Of a stretch of DNA of 64,000 nt, positions 1 through 8,672 are shown one piece after another (within the stretch, counting starts at the first letter, position 1; each line of letters opens with the position of its first letter). The stretch lies in contig NZ_BCXJ01000003.1 in the NCBI RefSeq assembly GCF_001598215.1, positions 310,001-374,000 on the forward strand, given 5' to 3'. Both the position numbers and the translations under genes were made by a program. The notes beneath the pieces are model-generated. The model searched no databases. It had not been told where the DNA came from and worked only from the letters and a program-made list of their open reading frames with translations. This DNA is from Shouchella clausii. Its GTDB lineage: Bacteria; Bacillota; Bacilli; Bacillales; Bacillaceae_D.

Positions 1-1034
1 TTGTTCGGAATGTCGACATAGCCATCCTTATAGTGGAAGACGCTGCCATCAATGAGATAATCGAGAAGGTCAGACCCTTCATTGTAATGGATGCCTAAGC
101 TTTGTTCTTGGATAAACGCATTGTGGCAAGTTGCATCCACTTGCAGGCAAGCCGCAAGGGCAATGGGTCCAAGTGGGCAATGGGGCGCTGCCGCCACATC
201 AAACGCTTCAGCCATTGAGAGAATTTTTTTGCATTCAGTAATACCGCCAGCATGGGACAAGTCTGGCTGGATAATATCGACATAGCCGTCAACAAGCACT
301 TGTTTAAAATCCCATTTCGAAAACATCCGCTCTCCTGTTGCGATTGGAATAGCTGTGTTTCTGGCAATTTCCCGTAATGCCTCATTGTTTTCCGGCAGCA
401 CGGGCTCTTCAATAAACATCGGCTTAAATGGTTCTAACTCTTTGGCAAGAATCTTGGCCATTGGCTTATGGACGCGTCCATGAAAATCGACACCTATCCC
501 GACATACGGGCCAACAGCTTCGCGAATCGCAGCCACATTGGCAAGGACGCGGTCAATTTTTTCAAAGGAATCTATATATTGCATTTCATCGGTTGCATTC
601 ATTTTCACAGCAGTAAAACCTTTGTCAACTACTTGTTTCGCTGCAGCTCCAACTTCATTAGGACGATCTCCGCCAATCCATGAGTATACTCTTATCTTCT
701 CTCGTGCTTTGCCGCCAAGCAACTGGTGAACAGGCACATTATGATACTTCCCTAAAATATCCCACAATGCTTGGTCAATACCGGAAATAGCGCTCATTAA
801 TATTGGCCCACCACGATAAAAACCGCCGCGGTACAGAACATTCCAATGGTCTTCAATTTGAAAAGGATCTTTGCCAATCAGGTAATCCATCAGCTCATGC
901 ACAGCGGCCTCTACAGTAGCAGCACGCCCCTCAACTACAGGTTCGCCCCAACCAGTCATTCCTTCGTCCGTCTCTATTTTCAAAAACAGCCACCGTGGCT
1001 GGACTTTGAATAGTTCATAGCTTTTAATTTTCAA
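1..1034 (-). CDS. dgoD: D-galactonate dehydratase (partial, C-terminus off the left edge)
   Basis: Enolase-superfamily dehydratase converting D-galactonate to 2-dehydro-3-deoxy-D-galactonate. The reading frame is open to the window edge, giving about 344 codons of roughly 380 usual for DgoD. It starts at a TTG ([15 protein letters not shown]) behind a GAGGGGAG ribosome binding site. Visible family marks are the WGEP and [12 protein letters not shown] segments, [14 protein letters not shown], the metal-ligand region EEPVLPEN, the ATGERMFS segment and [12 protein letters not shown]. It matches E. coli DgoD closely along the visible length as I remember that sequence. It overlaps the upstream aldolase gene by 11 bp, so the two are probably translationally coupled in an operon with the kinase and IclR regulator. 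The missing C-terminus is only the window cut. Confidence 0.94.
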   Translation of the reverse strand, partial: MKIKSYELFKVQPRWLFLKIETDEGMTGWGEPVVEGRAATVEAAVHELMDYLIGKDPFQIEDHWNVLYRGGFYRGGPILMSAISGIDQALWDILGKYHNVPVHQLLGGKAREKIRVYSWIGGDRPNEVGAAAKQVVDKGFTAVKMNATDEMQYIDSFEKIDRVLANVAAIREAVGPYVGIGVDFHGRVHKPMAKILAKELEPFKPMFIEEPVLPENNEALREIARNTAIPIATGERMFSKWDFKQVLVDGYVDIIQPDLSHAGGITECKKILSMAEAFDVAAAPHCPLGPIALAACLQVDATCHNAFIQEQSLGIHYNEGSDLLDYLIDGSVFHYKDGYVDIPN

Positions 1035-1692
1035 TATTTGTTCTCCCCTCTTTCTGATCTTTCATTGCTTGCTCAAGTGCCGCTACATAGTTTTTCGCTT
1101 TTTCCGTAAGCTCGCGAAGATAGGCAGGCGTCACTTCGGCCTTGCCGTCTACTAAAGAACTGCCAATGCCAAATCCGACAGCTCCTGCTTGTTTAAAAGC
1201 ACCAATGTTCTGGTCATTGACTCCGCCTGTTGGCAAAAGCGGAATATGGGACAACGGTCCGCGAATGTCCTTGATGTAACCTGGGCCCGCGCTTGCCGGA
1301 AAAACTTTGACAATATCGGCTCCAAGCTCGTAAGCGCTTAAAATTTCTGTCGGCGTAAAGGCACCTGGTATGCTGACTTTGCCATAGCGTTTCGTCATTT
1401 CAATCGTTGCCGCTTTTACAGTCGGGGAAAGGATAAAATCAGCCCCCGCTTGGATCGCTGAAAATGCCGCTTCCGGATCTAAGACCGTTCCAGCGCCAAT
1501 TTTCATTTCGCGGCCCAGTTCCCTTGACAACATACGAAGCGATTCGAATGCGTCAGGGGAATTAAGGGCGACTTCAACTAAGCGAATGCCTCCCTCCTTA
1601 AGAGCGCTTCCAATTTTCACTGCGTCCTCTGGCGGCACACCACGGATAATCGCAATCAGTTGGTGCTTATAAATGGCTTGTAACGTTTCCAT
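1024..1692 (-). CDS. dgoA: 2-dehydro-3-deoxy-6-phosphogalactonate (KDPGal) aldolase, Eda/DgoA family
   Basis: Class I aldolase of the KDPG/KHG family (222 aa), which cleaves 2-dehydro-3-deoxy-6-phosphogalactonate (or -gluconate) to pyruvate and glyceraldehyde-3-phosphate. Seen: the catalytic-Glu strand [10 protein letters not shown] (about E40), the GAGTV loop (about 66-70), the Schiff-base lysine in [10 protein letters not shown] (about K129) and the phosphate loop LPTGGVN. AGGAGG sits 5 nt before the ATG. The neighbouring DgoD makes the galacto substrate more likely than the gluco one. It overlaps dgoD by 11 bp and lies 9 bp after the kinase gene. The family assignment is firm; substrate stereochemistry is inferred from context. 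Confidence 0.92.
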   Translation of the reverse strand: METLQAIYKHQLIAIIRGVPPEDAVKIGSALKEGGIRLVEVALNSPDAFESLRMLSRELGREMKIGAGTVLDPEAAFSAIQAGADFILSPTVKAATIEMTKRYGKVSIPGAFTPTEILSAYELGADIVKVFPASAGPGYIKDIRGPLSHIPLLPTGGVNDQNIGAFKQAGAVGFGIGSSLVDGKAEVTPAYLRELTEKAKNYVAALEQAMKDQKEGRTNIEN

Positions 1693-1701
1693 ATTTTCCT
1701 C

Positions 1702-2649
1702 CTAACGATTCACGTCTTCTCCATCTTGTTGGAAAGCATGCAATGTTTGCCGAGAGGGCAATCCTTCAATATCGCCGTGCACTTGGGTAACAAAAGCGCC
1801 TATCGCACAACCGCGCCCGACTGCCTCTTCAATCGCGAGCCCATCTAGCAAACCAGACAAAACGCCTGCGGCAAATCCGTCGCCAGCGCCAATTGGGTCA
1901 ACGACTTCCTTTACTGGGAATGGAGCAATATAGCCTGCCTGTTTTGCACTCTTGTAATAAGCGCCTTTTTCGCCTAGTTTAACGACTGCAAGGCGAGCAC
2001 CAAGATGTAAACAGCGATCGGCAATTTCCTCGCTATTGTTTGTGCCGAATAAGTACTGGCCTTCCCCAGAGCCTGGCAAAACGATATCAGCCATGCCAAT
2101 CAGACGCTCCAACAAACGCTTCTGTTTCTCTTCTGTCAGCAATTTTTTCCGTATATTTGGGTCAAACACGATTTTGACATGATGCTTCTTGGCCATTTCT
2201 ATTAATACGAATGTTGTCTGCTCGCATGATTTGCTCAATAATGGCGTAATCCCTGTTATATAAAGAAACTTCGCTTTCTTAACGTAGTCCTCATCAATAT
2301 CAGCAGGCTCTAGACGGCTCGCTGCAGAACCCTTTCGGTAGTAAAGGATATTTGCCGTCTTCGCAGTCGTTTGTTCTTTCAAAAAAAGTCCCGTTGGAGC
2401 CTGTTCATCCATGGCTACATACGTTGTATCGACGCCTTCGCCACGGACAGATTGGATGATTTTCGCTCCTAACTCGTCTGCGCCGACTCGACTAATCCAA
2501 CCTGTTTTATGACCAAGTTTCGCTAATCCGATCAACGTGTTCGTCTCTGCGCCGGCCACACGCGCTGAAAAATTAGAAGCGTATCGAAGCTGTCCGTCCT
2601 CTTTAGGAGCAAACAACACCATTGTTTCTCCTATGCTTACTACATCCAT
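1702..2649 (-). CDS. kdgK: PfkB-family 2-dehydro-3-deoxygluconate/galactonate kinase
   Basis: Ribokinase/PfkB-fold sugar-acid kinase (315 aa). Seen: the N-terminal SIGETMVLF strand, the glycine-rich RVAGAETNT substrate segment, FDPNIRKKL (about 162-170), and the C-terminal signature DPIGAGDGFAAG with the catalytic base near D257. In this operon it would phosphorylate 2-dehydro-3-deoxygalactonate between the DgoD and aldolase steps. In E. coli this step is done by the unrelated ASKHA-fold DgoK, so this is a non-orthologous replacement as in other KDG-kinase pathways. It starts at ATG after GAGGTG and lies 29 bp downstream of the regulator gene. Confidence 0.9.
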   Translation of the reverse strand: MDVVSIGETMVLFAPKEDGQLRYASNFSARVAGAETNTLIGLAKLGHKTGWISRVGADELGAKIIQSVRGEGVDTTYVAMDEQAPTGLFLKEQTTAKTANILYYRKGSAASRLEPADIDEDYVKKAKFLYITGITPLLSKSCEQTTFVLIEMAKKHHVKIVFDPNIRKKLLTEEKQKRLLERLIGMADIVLPGSGEGQYLFGTNNSEEIADRCLHLGARLAVVKLGEKGAYYKSAKQAGYIAPFPVKEVVDPIGAGDGFAAGVLSGLLDGLAIEEAVGRGCAIGAFVTQVHGDIEGLPSRQTLHAFQQDGEDVNR

Positions 2650-2678
2650 TCAAACACCTCTTCATGTACTGGCTTCCT

Positions 2679-3428
2679 TTAAAAAGCGTATCCGAGCTTT
2701 TGTGAAATTCCGTTTGCTGTGTCGATCACGTTTTTCACGATCTGGCTTTTTTGCCTTTGCATCCGCTCTTTTGGGCCTGCTACGCTAATCGCCGCTTGCA
2801 TTACTTTTGATGCGTCAAATATGGGCGCCGCCACGCAGTACAGCCCTTCCTCATTTTCTTCATCATCAATCGCATAACCTAGCTGTTCATATTCTTGCAA
2901 ACGCGCCAGCAGCGTCTCTTTATCGGTGATTGTGTGTGGGGTGATCGGCTTAAGCGATACATGTTCTAAATAATCGACACGTTGCTCCTCCGGCATGAAT
3001 GTCAAAAAAGCCTTGCCAAGCCCCGTGCAATAAAGAGGCTTTCGGCCGCCTAAATACGCTGACGTCCGAATCGAGCGATTGCTGTCGATTTTCGCCACGT
3101 ATACAAGTTCCTGGTTGGCAAGTAGCGCCATAAATACCGTCTCCTCTACTGCTGCAGCTAATCGTTGCAGCGATTCGGCGCTTAACGAAGCAAGATCAAG
3201 TGATTCACGAGCGGCATTACCAATCGGAATCAGTTTTGGACCAAGGGCAAACTTTTTGGCTTGGTTTACAGAAAGATAATTTTCGCAATAAAGCGTATTT
3301 ACTAAAGCAGACGTGCTACTTTGCGGCAACCCAAGGGTTTCGCTAATTTCTTTAATACTTAGCCCATTGACATGGGTGCTTAACAATTCAAAAATACGCA
3401 AAACCCTTTCCGCTGATTTTACCGACAA
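2679..3428 (-). CDS. IclR-family transcriptional regulator of the galactonate operon
   Basis: IclR-type regulator (249 aa with the start chosen here) with an N-terminal winged helix-turn-helix (SAERVLRIFELL ... GLPQSSTSALVNTL) and a C-terminal effector domain (YVAKIDSNRSIRTSAYLGGR, LYCTGLGKAFL, ENEEGLYCVAAPIF). The longest frame starts at a GTG at 3452, but AGGAGG (3439-3444) lies inside it and 10 nt before a TTG at 3428, so I start at the TTG. It is the first gene of the dgo operon and probably senses a galactonate intermediate. A 16-bp palindrome and a partial copy sit directly upstream of the ribosome binding site and are likely its operator. Effector and sign of control are not visible. 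Confidence 0.88.
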   Translation of the reverse strand: MSVKSAERVLRIFELLSTHVNGLSIKEISETLGLPQSSTSALVNTLYCENYLSVNQAKKFALGPKLIPIGNAARESLDLASLSAESLQRLAAAVEETVFMALLANQELVYVAKIDSNRSIRTSAYLGGRKPLYCTGLGKAFLTFMPEEQRVDYLEHVSLKPITPHTITDKETLLARLQEYEQLGYAIDDEENEEGLYCVAAPIFDASKVMQAAISVAGPKERMQRQKSQIVKNVIDTANGISQKLGYAF

Positions 3429-3446
3429 TCTATATCCGCCTCCTAA

Positions 3447-3481
3447 AATCACATATGTGATTCAAAATCTCTTATGTGATT
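3447..3481. promoter_or_regulatory. Candidate IclR operator: palindrome plus half-conserved second copy
   Basis: Positions 3447-3462 read AATCACATATGTGATT, a perfect 16-bp palindrome. A second, imperfect copy (AATCTCTTATGTGATT) lies at 3466-3481, 19 bp away centre to centre. The pair lies immediately upstream of the regulator's AGGAGG. IclR proteins usually bind paired palindromes near their own promoter, so autoregulation is inferred. I do not see a convincing promoter in 3485-3764; that stretch otherwise appears empty. Confidence 0.5.
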
Positions 3482-3764
3482 TAAAGTTACTCTAACATAA
3501 CTAATTGCTTTTTTGCAACAAAAATGTTAAAGCGGTTTCAACGCGTTCGCTGTTTAGCTCGTTTCTGTCATTCACCATTCACCTTATGTGTATTTCTTGA
3601 ACGGCAGCCTAAAAGGGAAACGACAGATTTGGAGCGATTTCCCTCTTCCCATTTGAAATGAACATGCTGTTTTTCCACCTGATATCACGCAATAAATCTG
3701 GCAATGATGCCCGCCGTTCCACCTTTTTTCACTGTCCATACACTAAAAAAAAAGGAGGGAAGCC

Positions 3765-4373
3765 ATGTATGTATATGTCGCAATTGGAGATTCGCTTGTA
3801 ACAGGGGTTGGCTCAACCAACGGATTTGTCGTACCTTATCGGAACATGGCAAGCCGCCGATTAGGACAGCCGATCCAACTAATTAAACTGGCTAGAAACG
3901 GGCTAACCTGTGAACAGATCTCCAGTTTGACTTTTAGGCATTCTAAAAAAATCGAACGTGCCAATATCATAACGATTACAGCTGGAGGGAACAATTTTTT
4001 AACCGCCTTACGGCAAACGAGTAGAACAGGCTCGGTCGATCATCTCCCTAAAATTGCAGCTGGCGTTTACGCCTGTTTACATCACCTTATCCGCCAGATC
4101 ACTTACGTAAAACAACATGATCGCAAACCATACATCGTCCGTGTGTTTACCCTTTACAATCCGCTATCAAAAATTCCAGTTATTCAGTCGCATCTCTTTC
4201 GTTTTAATCAGCGCTTATATACGTTGGAACGCTATCCACATGTGCGCATCGTTGACATTAGCTTTCTTTCAGACGGAGTTCATTATCTGGCAAAAGATGG
4301 GATCCATCCAAATAACCGTGGCTATGAGAGGATAGCTGAGGCTGTTTATCAGACAGGGTTCTATCCTTTGTAG
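3765..4373 (+). CDS. SGNH/GDSL-type lipase or esterase
   Basis: Small SGNH hydrolase (202 aa). Seen: block I AIGDSLVTGVG with the catalytic Ser near residue 10, block II Gly in ARNGLTCEQ, block III TAGGNNF (oxyanion Asn), and block V DGIHPNNRGY holding the Asp-His pair. No signal peptide is visible. AAAGGAGG precedes the ATG by about 6 nt. Length and architecture match the spore-germination lipase group (LipC/YcsK-like) of bacilli, but I cannot confirm orthology. It is a single gene transcribed convergently toward the GH3 gene, with hairpins at 4400-4426 and 4496-4520 between them. Confidence 0.85.
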   Translation: MYVYVAIGDSLVTGVGSTNGFVVPYRNMASRRLGQPIQLIKLARNGLTCEQISSLTFRHSKKIERANIITITAGGNNFLTALRQTSRTGSVDHLPKIAAGVYACLHHLIRQITYVKQHDRKPYIVRVFTLYNPLSKIPVIQSHLFRFNQRLYTLERYPHVRIVDISFLSDGVHYLAKDGIHPNNRGYERIAEAVYQTGFYPL

Positions 4374-4399
4374 AGAACCACTCTGTTTACATGAAAAAA

Positions 4400-4426
4400 G
4401 CCAGCTAACTAGAAAAGATAGCTGGC
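4400..4426 (-). terminator. Rho-independent terminator for the GH3 gene
   Basis: An 8-bp perfect stem (GCCAGCTA / TAGCTGGC) with an 11-nt loop. On the minus strand it is followed directly by TTTTTT. It lies 117 bp past the GH3 stop codon. Confidence 0.65.
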
Positions 4427-4495
4427 ATTGCAGATTTAAGCCGAAAAAGCCCATCCCATGCATAGGACAGGGGTTGTCTTCAGACAACAGATTCA

Positions 4496-4529
4496 CCGCC
4501 AGTGGACTCCCACTTGGCGGCTTTTATTT
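4496..4529 (+). terminator. Terminator-like hairpin downstream of the GDSL gene
   Basis: CCGCCAGTGG pairs with CCACTTGGCGG (one bulged T) and is followed on the plus strand by CTTTTATTT. It is about 120 bp beyond the GDSL hydrolase stop codon. A second small stem (GTTGTCT / AGACAAC, near 4473-4488) precedes it. Confidence 0.55.
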
Positions 4530-4542
4530 CGATCCTGCAGAC

Positions 4543-7029
4543 TTAAATTCTTTCTTTTATTTGTACGTTTGATTTTATCTTTACATTTGAAGAAAACACT
4601 TTTCGATCAATGATTAACTCTTCTCCCACTACATTAAAGGAGTCATTTAAACGGATGTCCTCCGATGAAGCACCAATATATACTTCCATTTTTCCAGGCT
4701 CCACTATTTGTTTCAAATCATTGTTATGAAAAGCCAACTGTCTCATATCAACGGTAAATGTAATTTCTTTTGATTCATGAATATTTAGGTTAACCTTGGC
4801 GAATCCTACAAGCTGTTTAGTAGGTCGTGCAATCCTACTAAAGCAGTCTCGTATGTAGAGTTGTACAACTTCGTCCCCCTGATAAGGACCCACATTTTTT
4901 ACGTTGAACGTAACTTGAAGCTGCCCGTCCGTCGCTACTTCTTTATTTAGTGACAGGTCGCTGTACTCAAAAAATGTATAACTTAATCCATGTCCCAAAG
5001 GATACAAAGGCCTATTTTTATCATGGTCAATGTACTCTGCCCACTCGTCAATCTCTATATAAAAAGGAGATCTGCTAGCGTACATTGGAATTTGTCCTTT
5101 ATCCTTAACGATTGTAACTGGCAGCTTGCCACTTGGATTGGTTTTGCCTGTTAACACATTAACAATAGCTTGCGCCCCCGCCTGCGCAGGCAACCAAGCG
5201 TACAGCACTGCCTTGCTTCTTTCGTTAATAGATGGGTTTGATAAAGGCCTTCCATCCACTATAACGGAAATGACTGGTTTATCAAGTTGAAAGACCTCTT
5301 CCATCATCTCTAACTGTGGTTTTTCAACATCGATATGAATGTTATCCTTGTTCTCTCCCGCCGTTGCGTCAGGGGCTCTCATACTTTCTCTTCCGCCAAG
5401 AATCGCGATAACCACGTCAGCTTGTTGCACCGCTTTCTTAACCTTGTCAATGCCGCCTTCAATAGGCCTATTGATTTCGCAGCCTTTTTCATAAATGATG
5501 TTCTCTTGCCCACATTCCTCTTCCAGTATCTCTTTAACCGTGCTGCAATTAGGATAAAAGAGCTGGCTAAATTCATCCATGTTTTTGTAAACCTTATTGG
5601 ATGTCGATCTTCTTTTCTTGAGCATTGCAATAATCATTTCCTTTTGTTCTGGAGAAGGACGCTCATCAAAAACAATTCCCTGTGATTTTAGCATACCTCG
5701 ATGTTCCGTAATGACGGTGTCATACGCCATTTTAATGAAATTGTCATCTTCAGAACGATCAAAGTCACTGGTTGTTGTATCTGCTGTTCCTACTGCCGAA
5801 TAGCCCCCAAAGAAATTCACACTATTATTAGCAGACGGCCCTATGACCGCTATTTTTAGACCTTTCTTTAATGGCAAAGTTGCCTCATCATTTTTGACAA
5901 GCACGATCGACTTCTCAGCAATTTCCTGTGATAGTGCTTGATATTCTTTCTTCTTAATCTCTTCGTGAAAGTCACCTGTTTTAAATGGGCGCTCAAACAA
6001 CCCTAAAGTGAATTTAGTCTCTAACACCCTGCGAACAGCTCGGTCAATATATTCTATGTCCAGTTCTCCTGACTCTACTGCTTCTTCAAGGTACTGATAA
6101 CAGATATGATTCGGTTGCTCTACATCCATTCCAGCTTGAAGCGCCATGACCGCCGTTTCTTTTCGGCTCTCTGCAACGCGGTAACGTGAATGAGCGTGAC
6201 TAACACTGCCATAATCTGCTACAACTAAACCTGAGAATCCAAGCTTATTTCGTAAAATGTCGGTTAATAACCATTTGGACGTAGACACCGCCTGCTCATT
6301 CAAGATTCCATAGCTATTCATTATTCCCATTACGTCTGCTTCATGGATAGCAGCCTCAAAAGGAAAACAGTACGTATCAAGCAGCTTTCTTTCTCCTATT
6401 TGCTGCTCTCCCCCGTTTCTGCCTCCTTCAGCATTTCCGTATCCAACAAAATGTTTGGCCGTGGCCATCATTTCTTTGTTTCCTTGTACCCCTTTGACAA
6501 ATGCTGTTCCCATTTGAGCAACGAGATAAGGATCTTCGCCGTACGTTTCGCCAATCCTTCCCCACCTCGGATCACGGCCCAAGTCAAAAAGAGGCGAATG
6601 AACCGTATTGATGCCAAAAGCGAGTAGTTGTTTCTTGACTACTTCTCCCATTTTTTTCGCTAATGCCGGCTCCCACGTGGATGCTACACTCATCGATTGA
6701 GGAAATGTGGTGGCGCCCGGTATTTGTGCGCCGGCTATGCCTTCATTATGAATAAGCACAGGGATTCCTAATCGTGTTTCATTGACAAAAAAAGATTGCA
6801 ATTTTTCTAATGTTTCCATATCCTTCTTATGATCTCCTGTTTGAGAACTGTTTAAGAAGCTTAGCGTGCCCACCCCATGCTGATAATTCTCGCTCACATG
6901 GTGGATCGGATCGCCTTGCCCGTGATTGACTAGGCCAAATAGTTGGGCTACCTTTTCCTTTAGTGTCATTCTTCCTAATAGATCTTCTACTCTTTCTGCT
7001 ACGCTTTTGCTTGGATCTTTGTAAAGCAT
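4543..7029 (-). CDS. Glycoside hydrolase family 3 beta-glycosidase
   Basis: Large cytoplasmic GH3 enzyme (828 aa, no signal peptide). Domain order is the GH3 N-terminal TIM-like barrel (about 1-330, with HNEGIAGAQIPGATTFPQ, KHFVGYGNAEGG and the nucleophile in GLVVADYG near D272), the GH3 C-terminal alpha/beta sandwich (about 390-660, IGPSANN ... AILGGRE), and a fibronectin-III-like domain (about 700-800, NVGPYQGDEVVQLYIRD). The family hydrolyses beta-glucosides or beta-xylosides with retention; substrate cannot be read from sequence. It is divergent from the AraC-type regulator gene, and the GPH symporter beyond is a likely importer of the same substrate. A weak cre-like stretch (AATGCGTTTTCA) sits near 7188. 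Confidence 0.92.
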   Translation of the reverse strand: MLYKDPSKSVAERVEDLLGRMTLKEKVAQLFGLVNHGQGDPIHHVSENYQHGVGTLSFLNSSQTGDHKKDMETLEKLQSFFVNETRLGIPVLIHNEGIAGAQIPGATTFPQSMSVASTWEPALAKKMGEVVKKQLLAFGINTVHSPLFDLGRDPRWGRIGETYGEDPYLVAQMGTAFVKGVQGNKEMMATAKHFVGYGNAEGGRNGGEQQIGERKLLDTYCFPFEAAIHEADVMGIMNSYGILNEQAVSTSKWLLTDILRNKLGFSGLVVADYGSVSHAHSRYRVAESRKETAVMALQAGMDVEQPNHICYQYLEEAVESGELDIEYIDRAVRRVLETKFTLGLFERPFKTGDFHEEIKKKEYQALSQEIAEKSIVLVKNDEATLPLKKGLKIAVIGPSANNSVNFFGGYSAVGTADTTTSDFDRSEDDNFIKMAYDTVITEHRGMLKSQGIVFDERPSPEQKEMIIAMLKKRRSTSNKVYKNMDEFSQLFYPNCSTVKEILEEECGQENIIYEKGCEINRPIEGGIDKVKKAVQQADVVIAILGGRESMRAPDATAGENKDNIHIDVEKPQLEMMEEVFQLDKPVISVIVDGRPLSNPSINERSKAVLYAWLPAQAGAQAIVNVLTGKTNPSGKLPVTIVKDKGQIPMYASRSPFYIEIDEWAEYIDHDKNRPLYPLGHGLSYTFFEYSDLSLNKEVATDGQLQVTFNVKNVGPYQGDEVVQLYIRDCFSRIARPTKQLVGFAKVNLNIHESKEITFTVDMRQLAFHNNDLKQIVEPGKMEVYIGASSEDIRLNDSFNVVGEELIIDRKVFSSNVKIKSNVQIKERI

Positions 7030-7340
7030 GATTAAACCTCCAAGATTTAGAAATGTAATAGATTTTAAGACAATGGAACTTACTTACAAAGTCTAACTGT
7101 CCACTTCATTCTTCTTTTTAATTTCGCAACCGTTTTATTTTCAATTTCGATCATATGTAATTAATCCTTTAGAAAACGAAAATCTTTTTAATGCGTTTTC
7201 ATAAAAGCTTATTAAAAGAACGATTACGCTTATAACTTATAGCGTTATGATAACACTTCATGTTTTTTCTTTATGGAAACCTCGTTCTTTTTTTAGTAAT
7301 ATGGAAGTAATTATTTGTTATCAGGTACAATAAGGAGTAG
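7030..7340. promoter_or_regulatory. Divergent intergenic region between GH3 and AraC-type regulator
   Basis: This AT-rich 311-bp region must hold the outward promoters of both genes. I see a weak cre-like match (TTAATGCGTTTTCA, about 12 of 14 positions by eye) near 7185-7198 and a symmetric-looking stretch with ATAGCGTTATGAT near 7238-7250. No clear -35/-10 pair stood out. Confidence 0.35.
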
Positions 7341-7346
7341 GTGGTC

Positions 7347-8588
7347 TTGAACTCACAATCTCAGATTATCAAGAGTAAATGCGAACTGATTACAAGCACC
7401 TTTGACTTGGCTACTTTTTTTGTTCCGAATGAAGCTGACATGTCTTATAAATATTTGCATAATCGAATATTAAATCCGTTATATAACAATGAAAAAAAGA
7501 GCTCATTAAATATCTTACAGTTTGACTCCAGTAAATCCTATTCTGCACCTATCATTAGAAAAACAGCTTTTTTCGAAAAATTTATTACTATTAGTGTAAT
7601 GGACAACGACCAATTTCTCGGCAACCTCATTATTGGACCGTCCATTACAAATACGATTACAGATGAGAACATTAATGGACTAATAAACGATGCACGAGCT
7701 TTTTTTAAGCGAGAAGAAATCTTCAATTATTACAATTCCGTCCCTGCCTTCCCCTTAGATAAGCTCATAAGTATAAGTGTGATGATCAACTACCTATTAA
7801 ATGGAGTATTGATTGCCACAGACACTGTTTTAATTAACCATAAAGAAGTGATCACACCGGCTAAAAACAACGCACAATTGCTGATAGATGATTTCAGAAA
7901 CGCCAATCCCCAACCTTTTCAGGATCGTTTATTTGAGAAACAAATTCTCTCTATTGTAAAAGAAGGAAGAGTCGACGCTTTAGAAAACTCCGTTTTTGTA
8001 AAAGAGGAGGGGAATGCAAGCGCTTTCTCAAAGACGAGCTATCTTCGCTCTTTAAAGACACATATTGTGGCGTTGATTACACTTGTTGCCAGAGCTGCTA
8101 TTGACGGTGGATTAAATGCTCAAATTTCTTTCCAGTTAAATGAACGTTACATACAACAATTGGATCGAATAAATAATGTTGATGAAGTCAAAAAAATGAC
8201 AAAGGAAATGCTATTCACCTTTACAACCGAAGTAAAGCAAGTACAACATGAAAGATATTCAAAAACAATTAGTATGTGCATAGACTATGTTGTACGGCAT
8301 TTGTACACAGAAATCGCTCATGAAGACATTGCCGAGTATGTTCATTTAAGCCCGAAGTACTTATCCGTATTATTCAAAAAAGAGGTTGGCATGTCACTAA
8401 CGGATTACATCCGGCTTAAGCGAATTGAAGAAGCTAAAAAGCTGCTTCAACATAGTCAAACGCCTATCCCAGAAATATGCTCCTCTTTAAACTTCTATGA
8501 TCAAAGCTACTTTACAAAAGTATTTAAGAAGCTAGTTGGTGTAACGCCAAAACAATATCGGGAAAAACACCACCTTCAAAAAGAGTAA
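7347..8588 (+). CDS. AraC-family transcriptional activator of the adjacent glycoside genes
   Basis: A 413-aa regulator with a C-terminal AraC/XylS double helix-turn-helix. The first HTH is HEDIAEYVHLSPKYLSVLFK; the second includes IPEICSSLNFYDQSYFTKVFKK followed by VGVTPKQYRE. The long N-terminal part (about 1-300) has no motif I recognise and is presumably the sensor domain. It is not a response regulator (no receiver motif). AAGGAG lies 3 nt from a GTG at 7341 but 9 nt from the TTG at 7347, so I prefer the TTG. Its position between GH3 and the GPH symporter suggests it controls both. AT content looks higher than in flanking genes. Confidence 0.85.
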   Translation: MNSQSQIIKSKCELITSTFDLATFFVPNEADMSYKYLHNRILNPLYNNEKKSSLNILQFDSSKSYSAPIIRKTAFFEKFITISVMDNDQFLGNLIIGPSITNTITDENINGLINDARAFFKREEIFNYYNSVPAFPLDKLISISVMINYLLNGVLIATDTVLINHKEVITPAKNNAQLLIDDFRNANPQPFQDRLFEKQILSIVKEGRVDALENSVFVKEEGNASAFSKTSYLRSLKTHIVALITLVARAAIDGGLNAQISFQLNERYIQQLDRINNVDEVKKMTKEMLFTFTTEVKQVQHERYSKTISMCIDYVVRHLYTEIAHEDIAEYVHLSPKYLSVLFKKEVGMSLTDYIRLKRIEEAKKLLQHSQTPIPEICSSLNFYDQSYFTKVFKKLVGVTPKQYREKHHLQKE

Positions 8589-8606
8589 AATAGAGTAACG
8601 TCAAGA

Positions 8607-8646
8607 AAAGGGTCTAAACGTCTCGAAATGAACGATTGGACCCTTT
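8607..8646. terminator. Terminator between converging AraC-type and GPH symporter genes
   Basis: AAAGGGTC pairs perfectly with GACCCTTT around a 24-nt partly paired loop, between the two converging genes. No long T-run follows on either strand beyond the T3 of the stem, so strength is uncertain. Confidence 0.45.
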
Positions 8647-8672
8647 CACTCTGGATTTCTGCCTAGTATCTA

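Noticed and set aside
95-412. 105-codon open frame on the minus strand inside dgoD
   Set aside because: It is another frame of the same strand within a clear DgoD coding region, with no ribosome binding site and no family resemblance.
4434-4530. Series of small hairpins after the GDSL gene, considered as an RNA gene or riboswitch
   Set aside because: Arrangement fits ordinary converging terminators, and no gene lies downstream in the right orientation for a riboswitch.
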